In this document: positions 34,731-42,726 of the stretch, piece by piece
Layout: every line of letters begins with the position of its first letter
Position numbering within the stretch: the first letter of the stretch is position 1
Assembly: GCF_029851875.1 (NCBI RefSeq)
Contig: NZ_JARKVC010000002.1
Span: 1-50,020 of the forward strand
Direction: 5' to 3'
Length of the DNA: 50,020 bases
Source of the DNA: Actinomyces sp.
Lineage (GTDB): Bacteria > Actinomycetota > Actinomycetes > Actinomycetales > Actinomycetaceae
The notes under the pieces: generated by a model
What the model saw: the letters and a program-made list of their open reading frames with translations, nothing else
Database searches by the model: none
What the model was told of the DNA's origin: nothing
Position numbers and translations under genes: made by a program

Positions 34731-35801
34731 ATGACTGACCCCCACTCCCCTACCCTCCGCGACACCCTGGCTCTTATCGCACCGGGGACCGTGCTGCGTG
34801 ATGGTCTGGAGCGGATCCTGCGCGGGCGGACCGGGGCGATTATCGTCCTTGGCTTCGACCCCACGGTCGAGGCCATCTCCTCCGGGGGATTCGAGCTCGA
34901 CGTCGAGCTGTCAGCGGCGCGCCTGCGCGAGCTGTCCAAGATGGACGGGGCCGTCATCGTGGACCGTGCCGCGGGGCGAATCCGGCGTGCCAACGTCCAG
35001 CTCCTGCCCGACTCCTCGGTCGAGACGGTGGAGTCCGGGATGCGTCACCGCACCGCCGAGCGCGTGGCCCGCCAGACGGGCTACCCGGTGATCTCCGTGA
35101 GCCAGTCGATGCAGATCATCTCCCTGTACGTCGACGGCAAGCGCCACGTCATCGAGCCCAGCGAGGCGATCCTGGCCCACGCCAACCAGGCACTGGCCAC
35201 GCTGGAGCGCTATACCACCCGCCTGGCGCAGACCTCGGCGAGCCTGGACGCCCTGGAGATCGAGGACCTGGTCACCGTGCGCGACGTGGCCTCCGCCGTC
35301 CAGCTGCTGGAGATGGTGCGCCGCATCGCCTTCGACGTGGACGGCTACGTCGTCGAGCTGGGAACCGACGGGCGCCTGCTCGCGCTCCAGCACGAGGAGC
35401 TGACCCGTGGCCTCATGGCCGAGCGCGACTTCCTCCTGGCCGACTACCTGCCTGACGGCCTGGACACCGCCACCGTCGAAGCGCGTCTGAAGTGGGTAGG
35501 GTCCCCCGCCCTGCTGGACCTGGCCATGGTGGCGCGCTCGATGGGCCTGGGCGGCCCAGACGGGCAGGACCTTGACGCTCCCCAGTCCTCGCGGGGACTG
35601 CGCATCCTGTCCAAGATCCCCCGGCTTCCCCTGGTCACGGCGCGCGCCGTCGTCGACCACTGGGGCTCGCTGCAGGCCGTGCTGGGCGTGAGCCTGGAGG
35701 AGCTGGAGGCTCTCGACGGCGTCGGTCCACGCCGGGCGCGCACCCTGCGCGACGGCCTGTCCCGGCTGGCTGAGATCTCCTTGGTCGACCGCTACTCCTG
35801 A
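34731..35801 (+). CDS. disA: DNA integrity scanning diadenylate cyclase DisA
   Basis: 356-residue enzyme making cyclic di-AMP from two ATP while scanning DNA branches. The DAC domain carries DGA (72-74) and RHR (105-107); a helical linker follows, and the C-terminus is a RuvA-like helix-hairpin-helix DNA-binding domain (LDGVGPRRARTLRDGLSRL). AGGAG precedes the ATG. Convergent with the next gene, with 90 nt between. Confidence 0.97.
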   Translation: MTDPHSPTLRDTLALIAPGTVLRDGLERILRGRTGAIIVLGFDPTVEAISSGGFELDVELSAARLRELSKMDGAVIVDRAAGRIRRANVQLLPDSSVETVESGMRHRTAERVARQTGYPVISVSQSMQIISLYVDGKRHVIEPSEAILAHANQALATLERYTTRLAQTSASLDALEIEDLVTVRDVASAVQLLEMVRRIAFDVDGYVVELGTDGRLLALQHEELTRGLMAERDFLLADYLPDGLDTATVEARLKWVGSPALLDLAMVARSMGLGGPDGQDLDAPQSSRGLRILSKIPRLPLVTARAVVDHWGSLQAVLGVSLEELEALDGVGPRRARTLRDGLSRLAEISLVDRYS

Positions 35802-35891
35802 GCCTTGAGCGGCCCCTGACGCTGTGTGCCTTCTCTTCAGCCGGGGACGGTGGCCCGCACGAGCCGACCAGCCTTCGCCGCCACGACAGCC

Positions 35892-37313
35892 TCAGCTGAT
35901 GACCAGGAGGAGCTGGGGCCCGATGTCCTGACCGGCAAGCTGGAGACGAATCTGGTAGGTCCCGGCCGTCGCCTGCGGGCCGCCACCGCTCACGCTGACG
36001 GCGGCGGGCTGGCGACTGGCCTGCTGCGACGCCTGCACGCTCGCCGAGGACGTGGCGACCTTCTGGCTCCTCTGGTCGCTCGCCTCAGCAGTCGAGCCCG
36101 CGTCCTCGCCGCCCTCGGCCGGATCCTGCTCGCCCTGCACACCGCCCGTCTCAGCGCTCTGGTCCCCGGCCTGCGGGTCCTCCTGCAGCTGCTGCTCCTG
36201 CGCGCTCGGTGAGGCCGTCGCGGCCAGGCTCGCCGCGGCGCCGGCTGCGCTCACGCAGGAGGAGGAGGCCACCGTGCCGTCCCACCACAGGGACACCGAG
36301 GCCGAGTCTCCTGCGTCAACGAGCAGCATGTGGCTGGCCGGGTTGGACGTGCACGTCGTCGAGCTCAGCAGCGTCGCGTTCCCAGAGGTCACCACCAGGC
36401 CCAGGTTCGCCCCGCCCACGTCGAGCAGGCAGGCCTGTCCCCCCGTGTTGCGCAGCGTGAGTGCCGCCGTGACCCCTGCGCCGGCCGCGGTCTGCGAGGG
36501 AGCAGTCACCGAGGCGTCGATAGCCTGCGGATCGCAGGCCACCGGCACCGGGTAGCTCGTGGGCGTGGCGCTGAGCGCGCGCTCGGCGTCCTGCTGGCGG
36601 ATCGTGTCACGCACCCAGAACGCCGTGGAGATCACGCCCAGGCAGAAGGCAGCGATGAGGGCGAGCGCGACGCCGAGGACCAGGGCACGCCTGAGCCCGT
36701 AGCGCGGCCGGGGCGCACGCTGCGCCCCGCCGTGCGAGCCCGACGGCGGACGACCGCCCCCGCCACGGCCGCCACCAGCTCCTGGACCGGCAGCACGACG
36801 CTGCGCGGCCCGTTGCTCGGCGGCGCGCCGTGCTGCAGCCGCGCGAGCACGCGCCGCTGACTCTCCTGTCTTCTCAGAGGCAGGAGCGACAACGGGCTGT
36901 CCGGCTCCCGGACGCCCACCGCGACCGGTCGGCGATCCTGCACCGTGTCCTGCACGGCCGCGGTCAGCGGTTCCGCGTGCGCCAGCGGCCTTGTGGTCCT
37001 GACCGGCACCAGAGCGCCTGGCGGTAGCGGTTCCACGTGCGCCGGCTGCCTTGCTGGAAGCAGGCCCCGCACCGCGTGCGGAGCGGACCTGGCGCTGAGG
37101 CTGGGCCTGAGCGCGCACGTTGCCGCTGCGCGAGGTGGTCGCGCCAGCGCCGCTCGCCCGCCGCGGGGCCGCAGCCTGCCGGTCGTGCACGGACCGGCCC
37201 TGCCACTGGGAGCCCGAGGCGCTCTGGCCTCCGCCGTCCTGCTGGCCACGCGGACGCAGCTGGTAGACGCGCGCACGACGCTCCTCACCCCGAGAACCGC
37301 GTCCGTCAGCCAT
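35892..37313 (-). CDS. single-pass membrane protein with long basic disordered N-terminus
   Basis: 473 residues from the chosen ATG (MADGRGSRGEER). Residues 1-205 are low-complexity, rich in Arg, Gly, Ala and Gln, with a repeated KAAGARGTA (89-97 and 109-117). One membrane helix (about 209-233: LVLGVALALIAAFCLGVISTA) follows. The outside part has four cysteines that could form two disulfides (PVACD, QACLL, TTCTS, SSCVS) in a DUF4232-like beta domain, then an acidic Gln/Glu/Ala-rich stretch. It resembles uncharacterised actinobacterial proteins beside disA/mutY; its function is unknown. The strongly basic cytoplasmic tail could bind nucleic acid or membrane lipids (inference). Confidence 0.75.
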   Translation of the reverse strand: MADGRGSRGEERRARVYQLRPRGQQDGGGQSASGSQWQGRSVHDRQAAAPRRASGAGATTSRSGNVRAQAQPQRQVRSARGAGPASSKAAGARGTATARRSGAGQDHKAAGARGTADRGRAGHGAGSPTGRGGRPGAGQPVVAPASEKTGESAARARAAAARRAAEQRAAQRRAAGPGAGGGRGGGGRPPSGSHGGAQRAPRPRYGLRRALVLGVALALIAAFCLGVISTAFWVRDTIRQQDAERALSATPTSYPVPVACDPQAIDASVTAPSQTAAGAGVTAALTLRNTGGQACLLDVGGANLGLVVTSGNATLLSSTTCTSNPASHMLLVDAGDSASVSLWWDGTVASSSCVSAAGAAASLAATASPSAQEQQLQEDPQAGDQSAETGGVQGEQDPAEGGEDAGSTAEASDQRSQKVATSSASVQASQQASRQPAAVSVSGGGPQATAGTYQIRLQLAGQDIGPQLLLVIS

Positions 37314-37430
37314 GTCGCTGACTCTACCTGCGAGTACCTCGCGCACCAGGCAGCGGCCCGCCCGGCACGCGCCCGTCACGCACTCGCAGCCGGCCGCGCC
37401 GCCGAACCGACCACCGCCACGAACGCTCTG

Positions 37431-38381
37431 TCAGGGAAGACGGAAGCTCTCGCCGTCGTCGTCCGTGGCGATGAGCCCGTCCGTGAGGAGACCGGCCAGG
37501 GCACGCGCCGGCTGCTCGGGGTCTCCCGTTACCGGCGTGCGCCTTCCAGCGGCCTGACCCGCACGAGCGGCCTCGGCCAGGAGGTCGCCGCGAGACACCG
37601 CCGTGCCCGGCCCCGCCAGGCGCAGGCGCGCCATGACCAAGCCCCGCGCCTGGCGGTCGGTGCCGTGCCAGGCCTGGCTGCGACGTCGTCCCGCGTGCTC
37701 GTCCGCGGGCCTGCCCTCCGCCACCCACCGGCACTGTGCCAGCCACGGGCAGTCCTGGCAGCGCGGGTCACGAGCCGTGCACACGAGCGCGCCCAGCTCC
37801 ATGACCGCCACCGACCACCGGGCCGGGTCCACCTGCCCGCCCTCGGGCGGCAGGAGCGCCTCGGCCCGCTCCCGCTCTGCACGGGTCAGGCTCGGGGCCG
37901 GCAGCGCCTGGCCCCCGGCTGCTCGGGCCAGGACGCGCCGGACGTTGGTGTCCAGCGTCAGCGCGCGGCGTCCGTAGGCGAAGGCGAGCACGGCCCCGGC
38001 GGTGTAGTCCCCCACACCCGGCAGCGCGAGAAGCTGGTCACGGTCCTGGGGCAGCTGGCCACCGTGCCTCTCGACGACGGCGCGCGCCGCCTCTACCAGC
38101 CTCAGGGCTCGCCGGGGGTAGCCCAGACGTCCCCACACGAGCAGGACCTCCGCCCGCTGCGCACCCGCGAGCGCGGTGGCATCGGGCCAGCGTCGCATCC
38201 ACTCTTGCCAGGCCGGGACCACTCGGGCCACCGGGGTCTGCTGGCTCATGACCTCCGAGACCAGGACCGCGTAGGCGCTGGTACCGCTGCGGCGCCAGGG
38301 CAGGTCGCGGGCGTGGCCGCGGTACCAGTCGACGACGGCGCGCGGGTCGGGGCCGACCGGGGCCTCCTGCGGGGTGCTCAC
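37431..38381 (-). CDS. mutY: A/G-specific adenine glycosylase
   Basis: 316-residue base-excision repair enzyme removing adenine opposite 8-oxoguanine. Catalytic Glu43 in SEVMSQQTPVARV, helix-hairpin-helix LPGVGDYTAGA (120-130), catalytic Asp144 in LDTNVRRV, and [4Fe-4S] ligands Cys201, Cys208, Cys211, Cys217. The C-terminal NUDIX-like 8-oxoG recognition domain of E. coli MutY is missing; a short winged-helix-like tail replaces it, as in the actinobacterial form. Starts at GTG overlapping the argA stop, so the two are coupled. Confidence 0.93.
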   Translation of the reverse strand: MSTPQEAPVGPDPRAVVDWYRGHARDLPWRRSGTSAYAVLVSEVMSQQTPVARVVPAWQEWMRRWPDATALAGAQRAEVLLVWGRLGYPRRALRLVEAARAVVERHGGQLPQDRDQLLALPGVGDYTAGAVLAFAYGRRALTLDTNVRRVLARAAGGQALPAPSLTRAERERAEALLPPEGGQVDPARWSVAVMELGALVCTARDPRCQDCPWLAQCRWVAEGRPADEHAGRRRSQAWHGTDRQARGLVMARLRLAGPGTAVSRGDLLAEAARAGQAAGRRTPVTGDPEQPARALAGLLTDGLIATDDDGESFRLP

Positions 38382-38974
38382 AGCTCCAGCAGCATGCGCG
38401 AGTTGCCCAGGGTGTTGGGCTTGACCCGCGCCAGGTCGAGGAACTCGGCCACACCGTCGTCGTGGGAGCGCACCATCTCGCTGAAGGTGTCCGTGCCCAC
38501 CGGGGTTCCCTCGATCGGGCGGAAGCCGTGGGCGGTGAAGAAGTCGACCTCAAAGGTCAGGCAGAAGACACGCTTGAGGCCGAGGGCGCGGGCGCGGTCA
38601 ACCAGCTCGCCCAGGAGCGCCGAGCCCACCCCACGGTGGAGGTGGTCGCGACGCACGGCCAGGGTGCGTACCTCCGCGATGTCGTCCCACATCACGTGCA
38701 GGGCACCGCATCCGATGATCCCGCTGGCGGCCCTGCCCTCCGGATCGACGGCAGGGCTCTGCGCGACGGTGAACTCCTGGATGTCCTCGAAGTAGGCGAT
38801 GAGGTCCTTGCCCAGCAGGATGCGACGCTCGGCGTAGGGGCGGACGAGCTCGGCGATCGAGCGGGCGTCCGCCGGGCGTGCCGGTCGCAGCACCAGGTGC
38901 TGCCCCCTGGGAGGGGCTGCCGGCTGGTCACCGGGGTGCTCGCCGCTCGGATCGTGGTGGGGGGCCGTGCTCAT
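38378..38974 (-). CDS. argA: amino-acid N-acetyltransferase (short NAGS, ArgA-like)
   Basis: 198-residue GNAT enzyme resembling the mycobacterial N-acetylglutamate synthase Rv2747, first step of arginine synthesis. Shared blocks include YAERRILLGKDLIAYFEDIQEF, GCGALHVMWDDIAEVRTLAV, the acetyl-CoA loop RGVGSALL, and the C-terminal GVAEFLDLARVKPNTLGNSRM. It lacks the amino-acid-kinase domain of E. coli ArgA, as expected for this group. ATG 38974 follows GAAGGAG; a longer frame upstream is not coding. Overlaps the sorC-type gene (ATGA) and mutY (GTGA). Confidence 0.88.
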   Translation of the reverse strand: MSTAPHHDPSGEHPGDQPAAPPRGQHLVLRPARPADARSIAELVRPYAERRILLGKDLIAYFEDIQEFTVAQSPAVDPEGRAASGIIGCGALHVMWDDIAEVRTLAVRRDHLHRGVGSALLGELVDRARALGLKRVFCLTFEVDFFTAHGFRPIEGTPVGTDTFSEMVRSHDDGVAEFLDLARVKPNTLGNSRMLLEL

Positions 38975-40122
38975 AGCGTCTCCTTCCGGTGGGCGAGTGC
39001 GAGGACCGCACGCGCCGTGGCGTCGTCGATCACGAGGTCCGTAGCAACCCGAGCCCGCAGCGCGGCCAGGGTCGCGCGGGCCTTGCCGGTGCCCGCCACG
39101 ATGCACAGTCTGCGCGGGATCCGGGAGAGCTGGACCGGTGTGGGGCCGGTAGCACGTGCGTTGAGGTCGATGTCACCCCAGGTGCCGTCGCCTCGCAGGA
39201 GCACGGTGCACACGTCTCCGACCACCTCCTCGCGTCGTAGCACCGCCATGTCCGTTCGGGACAGGTGCCCCCCGGCGTAGACCTGGGAGGGTACGTCCGC
39301 CCCGAGCGAGCCGACGCCGAAGACCGCCAGCCGGGCGCTGCGGGCCACCGCCAGGACGCGCTTGACCGAGCGCTCGGACCACATGGCCTGGCGCGTGGCC
39401 ACCTGGTCGAAGAAGGCAGGGACGGGGAAGGAGATCGTACGGGCGCCCAGCACCTGCCCCATGCGGCTGAGTACCTCGGCCGCGCTGGGGCCCTCTCGCA
39501 GAGGGTCTGAGGCGCCGTTGAGCTGGACCACGGTCAGGCCAGGGACCTGGCGTACCGGCAGCGCCGCGGCCACCTCGCTCATCGTGGTGCCCCAGGCCAC
39601 GCCGACGACGAGGCCAGCCGCGCCTTCCAGCGAGGGTCTCGCCGCGGCCTGGTCCGCCTCCGCGAGCGCGGGGAGGGGCGAGAGCTCGGTGACCAGGTCC
39701 AGCATCCGTGCCGCCCCGACGGCCGCCACCTGCTGGAGGCGGTGGATCTCCGTGGTGCCCTCGCGTACGGGGACGATCTGGGTGCGCACCCCCAGCTCGT
39801 CGTGCAGGGCCCGCTCCAGGCTGCCGGCCCCGCCGGGCTGGACCACCTCGATGCGCACGATGCCCTGCTCCCGTGCGCGAGCCAGCAGGCGGGAGACGGT
39901 GGAGCGCGAGACACCGAGGTGACGGGCGATGACCTCCATCGTCTCGCCCTGGGCGTAGTACATGGAGGCGGCCTCGTAGGTGACCAGGGCGTCGGGCGAG
40001 CCGGACAGGGCGGAGGGGGCTGCGACGTCGTCGCCCTCAGAGCGGCTGGAGCGGTCAGCGGCCGCCTCGCCGCCCGTCGCACCGGCCTTCCTGGTGAGCC
40101 GGGACCTGGGTGTGCTGCTCAT
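38971..40122 (-). CDS. SorC/DeoR-type sugar-binding transcriptional regulator
   Basis: 383 residues: a variable charged N-terminus, a helix-turn-helix (YYAQGETMEVIARHLGVSRSTVSRLL, about 54-82), then the SorC sugar-phosphate-binding domain (GVAWGTTMSEVAAALP; FGVGSLGA; GDVCTVLLRGDGTWGDIDLN). The ATG at 40122 follows GGAGG; the open frame extends further but into the glpD control region. It is divergent from glpD, and TGCACATTCGTGCA lies in the 144-nt gap and again upstream of glpF, so glycerol-3-phosphate metabolism is the likely target. The effector would be a phosphorylated three-carbon or pentose compound. Co-transcribed with argA and mutY. Confidence 0.88.
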   Translation of the reverse strand: MSSTPRSRLTRKAGATGGEAAADRSSRSEGDDVAAPSALSGSPDALVTYEAASMYYAQGETMEVIARHLGVSRSTVSRLLARAREQGIVRIEVVQPGGAGSLERALHDELGVRTQIVPVREGTTEIHRLQQVAAVGAARMLDLVTELSPLPALAEADQAAARPSLEGAAGLVVGVAWGTTMSEVAAALPVRQVPGLTVVQLNGASDPLREGPSAAEVLSRMGQVLGARTISFPVPAFFDQVATRQAMWSERSVKRVLAVARSARLAVFGVGSLGADVPSQVYAGGHLSRTDMAVLRREEVVGDVCTVLLRGDGTWGDIDLNARATGPTPVQLSRIPRRLCIVAGTGKARATLAALRARVATDLVIDDATARAVLALAHRKETL

Positions 40123-40147
40123 ATTCTCCGCCTCCACGAAGCGATCG

Positions 40148-40161
40148 TGCACATTCGTGCA
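40148..40161. promoter_or_regulatory. SorC-type operator between sorC-type gene and glpD
   Basis: TGCACATTCGTGCA, an inverted repeat (TGCAC-N4-GTGCA with overlapping ends), is identical at 47365-47378 before glpF/glpA. Placed 26 nt before the regulator start and 106 nt before glpD. Binding by the SorC-type protein is inferred. Confidence 0.65.
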
Positions 40162-40266
40162 TCTGGCTTGCCCATTGTCGCACCAACTCGGGATGCTCGG
40201 TACAGACGCCGCCGGAGGGTGCACCCGCCCGAGCACCCGCAGCTGATCGCAACCCTGAGGAGCATC

Positions 40267-42000
40267 ATGAGCGCCAGCCAGTCCACCGCCCTGACCACCA
40301 CCCAGCGCACCGAGGCCCTGGCCGCCATGAGCCAGCCCGAGGGTCTGGACGTCCTCGTCGTCGGCGGCGGGGTCACCGGAGCCGGGATCGCCGTCGACGC
40401 TGCCAGCCGTGGGCTGCGCACCGGCATCGTCGAGATGGGCGACTGGGCCTCCGGCACCTCCTCCTGGTCCTCCAAGCTGGTCCACGGGGGCCTGCGCTAC
40501 CTCTACCAGCTCGACTTCGCCCTGGTCCACGAGGCCCTGACCGAGCGCGGCCGCCTCCTGGAGACCACCGCCCCGCACCTGGTCAAGGCCCAGCCCTTCC
40601 TGTGGCCGCTGAGGAACCAGATCGAGCGCTCCTACTCAGCGGTCGGCATCGGCATGTACGACGCCCTGGCGATCGCCGGCGCCCACGGGCACCAGACCGT
40701 GCCCGTCCAGAAGCACCTGGGCCGCAAGGGCACCCTGGCCCTGGCACCCGCACTCGACCCGTCCAAGATGGCCGGGGCCATCCGCTTCTACGACGCGCGC
40801 GTGGACGACGCCCGCCTGGTCATCGACCTGGTGCGTACCGCGGTGGGACTAGGCGCCTACGCCGCCAACCGCACCAAGGTCACCGGTTTCCTCAAGGACG
40901 ACGCCGGCGCCGTGCACGGCGCCGTGGTCACCGACCTGGAGACTGGCGAGAGCCACGAGATCAAGGCCTCCCAGGTCATCAACGCCACCGGCGTGTGGAC
41001 CGAGGACACCCAGGACCTGGCCACGGACGCCGGAGGTCTGAAGGTCCTGGCCTCCAAGGGCGTGCACATCGTGGTCCCCAAGGAGGCGATCGACGCCGAG
41101 ACCGGCATCTTCGTACGCACCGAGAAGTCCGTCCTGTTCATCATCCCCTGGCCGCGCTACTGGGTCATCGGCACCACGGACACTCCCTGGACCGAGGACG
41201 TGTCCAAGCCCGTGGCCACGAGCGCGGACGTCGACTACGTGCTCGACCACGCCAACGCCGTGCTGGCCAGGCCGGTGCGCCGTGAGGACATCATCGGCGT
41301 CTACGCCGGGCTGCGCCCCCTGCTCCAGCCCAAGCTGCGTCCAGGGGCCGAGGCTGCCAGCACCAAGGTCTCGCGCGAGCACACCGTCACCCGCGTGGCC
41401 CCGGGCCTGACCGCGATCGCCGGCGGCAAGCTCACCACCTACCGGGTCATGGCCGAGGACGCCGTCGACCACGCCCTGGGAGAGGCCGGAGCCAAGGCCC
41501 ACCCCTCGGCGACGGCGACCCTGCCGCTGGTGGGGGCCGCTGGCTACCGGGAGCTGGCGGCACGAGCAGGGGAGGTCGCCCGCGAGCGCGGTTGGACGCT
41601 GGCGCGCGTGACGCACCTGCTGGACCGTTACGGGGACGAGGTCCCGGCGTTGCTGGAGACGATCGACTCCGAGGCCGGCAGCCGGGGACGCTGGGGGGAG
41701 CCGCTGGTGGTCGAGCCGGCATTCCTGCGTGCCGAAGTGGCCTGGGCGGTGACGCACGAGGGTGCGGCTCACCTGGATGACGTGCTCCTGCGCCGGGTGC
41801 GCCTGGACATCGAGCGCCCTGACCACGGCCTGGAGGCTGCCGAGGAGGTCACCGAGATCATGGCCCCGTTGCTGGGCTGGGACGAGGCCGAGGTCCAGGC
41901 GGAGCAGGCGGCTTACGCGCGGCGCGTGGAAGAGGTCCTGGCCGCGCAGGCCGAGGCCACGGACCACGCTGCCGTCGCCCACGTCACCAGCGCGATCTGA
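40267..42000 (+). CDS. glpD: aerobic glycerol-3-phosphate dehydrogenase
   Basis: 577-residue FAD flavoprotein oxidising sn-glycerol 3-phosphate to dihydroxyacetone phosphate and passing electrons to quinone; it works at the inner face of the membrane. The FAD loop VVGGGVTGAG (31-40) and FAD-stabilising WSSKLVHGGLRYL are clear; IGTTDTPW and the C-terminal DAO helical domain are present. ATG 40267 follows GAGGAG. Divergent from the SorC-type gene, and convergent with glpABC across a 726-nt repeat-filled gap. It complements the quinone-linked GlpABC complex. Confidence 0.95.
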   Translation: MSASQSTALTTTQRTEALAAMSQPEGLDVLVVGGGVTGAGIAVDAASRGLRTGIVEMGDWASGTSSWSSKLVHGGLRYLYQLDFALVHEALTERGRLLETTAPHLVKAQPFLWPLRNQIERSYSAVGIGMYDALAIAGAHGHQTVPVQKHLGRKGTLALAPALDPSKMAGAIRFYDARVDDARLVIDLVRTAVGLGAYAANRTKVTGFLKDDAGAVHGAVVTDLETGESHEIKASQVINATGVWTEDTQDLATDAGGLKVLASKGVHIVVPKEAIDAETGIFVRTEKSVLFIIPWPRYWVIGTTDTPWTEDVSKPVATSADVDYVLDHANAVLARPVRREDIIGVYAGLRPLLQPKLRPGAEAASTKVSREHTVTRVAPGLTAIAGGKLTTYRVMAEDAVDHALGEAGAKAHPSATATLPLVGAAGYRELAARAGEVARERGWTLARVTHLLDRYGDEVPALLETIDSEAGSRGRWGEPLVVEPAFLRAEVAWAVTHEGAAHLDDVLLRRVRLDIERPDHGLEAAEEVTEIMAPLLGWDEAEVQAEQAAYARRVEEVLAAQAEATDHAAVAHVTSAI

Positions 42001-42140
42001 GTCTGAGGCCTCTCCGGCGTCCGAGGCGGCTCGTCCTCGCAGGCGCTTGCGGTGGCTCCGGAGCCTCCAGCGGTTCCTGTGCCGTCCGCGCCTCCCGTGC
42101 TTCCATGACGTCCGGAGACTCCGCTGGTTCCCACGTTGGC

Positions 42141-42459
42141 GGCGTGCCTGGCTGCTGGGGGCGCGCCCGGGCGCTGACGGCGTGGTTGAGCGCTGGCGGC
42201 GTGCTTGGACGACACCTTGCCATGGCTGTGGCGGCGTGGCTAGGCGTCGAGGGCGTGTCTACACGTTGATGGCGTACTTCGACGCCGGGGGCGTGCCCAG
42301 AAGTGTTGGCGGCGTACCTGCACGATGAGGGCGTACTCCTCGACGTCCTCACCCACGCCCTCAACGCCTAGCCACGCCCCCACAACAGGCAGACACGCCG
42401 CCACAACCCAAGCACGCCGCCGACAGACAGACACGCCCCCACAGCACCCAGACACGCCG
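42141..42459. repeat. 19/21-nt-period repeat array with two opposed halves (glpD/glpC gap)
   Basis: GGCGTG (or GGCGTA/GGCGCG) starts on the plus strand at 42141, 42160, 42179, 42198, 42233, 42252, 42271, 42290, 42311 and 42330: steps of 19 except one of 35 and one of 21. The complement CACGCC then occurs at 42354, 42373, 42394, 42413, 42432 and 42453: steps 19, 21, 19, 19, 21. Units resemble GGCGTGnCTnGnCGnTGnG. The segment 42233-42257 is complementary to 42354-42378 at 24 of 25 positions, allowing a large stem. The period excludes coding. It fills the gap between convergent glpD and glpC. Confidence 0.85.
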
Positions 42460-42480
42460 CCACAACACCGACCAAGCGGT

Positions 42481-42720
42481 CAGGCGGTGGTCGGCCCCTC
42501 AGGCGGCCAGGCTCTCAGGCGGCGGCAGGGAGGCCAGAAGAGGTCGACGACCACAACCCCAGGAGCAGAAAGACCAGGGGAGGGCGGCAGCCAGGGACCC
42601 AGGAGCGGCGGCCAGGAGCTCAGGAGCAGGGCGACCAGGAAGACCAGACAGCTAGGACCTCAAGAGCAGGAAGGACAGGCGGCGGCCGGACCCTCCCCCC
42701 AAGGAACTCAGGAGACCCCC
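42481..42720. repeat. purine-rich CAGGAGC/CAGGCGG degenerate repeats
   Basis: CAGGCGG at 42481 and 42500 (19 nt apart), then CAGGAGC at 42560, 42600, 42613 and 42621 with many CAGG variants between. Spacing is irregular after the first pair. Plus-strand purine bias; no supported coding frame. Ends at the glpC stop side. Confidence 0.55.
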
Positions 42721-42726
42721 TGACGG

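Noticed and set aside
36945-38795. 616-codon plus-strand frame over mutY and the membrane protein
   Set aside because: Runs antisense through three well-supported genes and shows no domain; a GC-driven shadow.
38971-40578. 535-residue version of the SorC-type regulator
   Set aside because: The extra N-terminus would cross the operator and the glpD start; ATG 40122 has a good GGAGG site and family-like length.
42141-42459. CRISPR array
   Set aside because: Units are only 19-21 nt, degenerate throughout, change orientation, and lack conserved repeats, unique spacers or cas genes.
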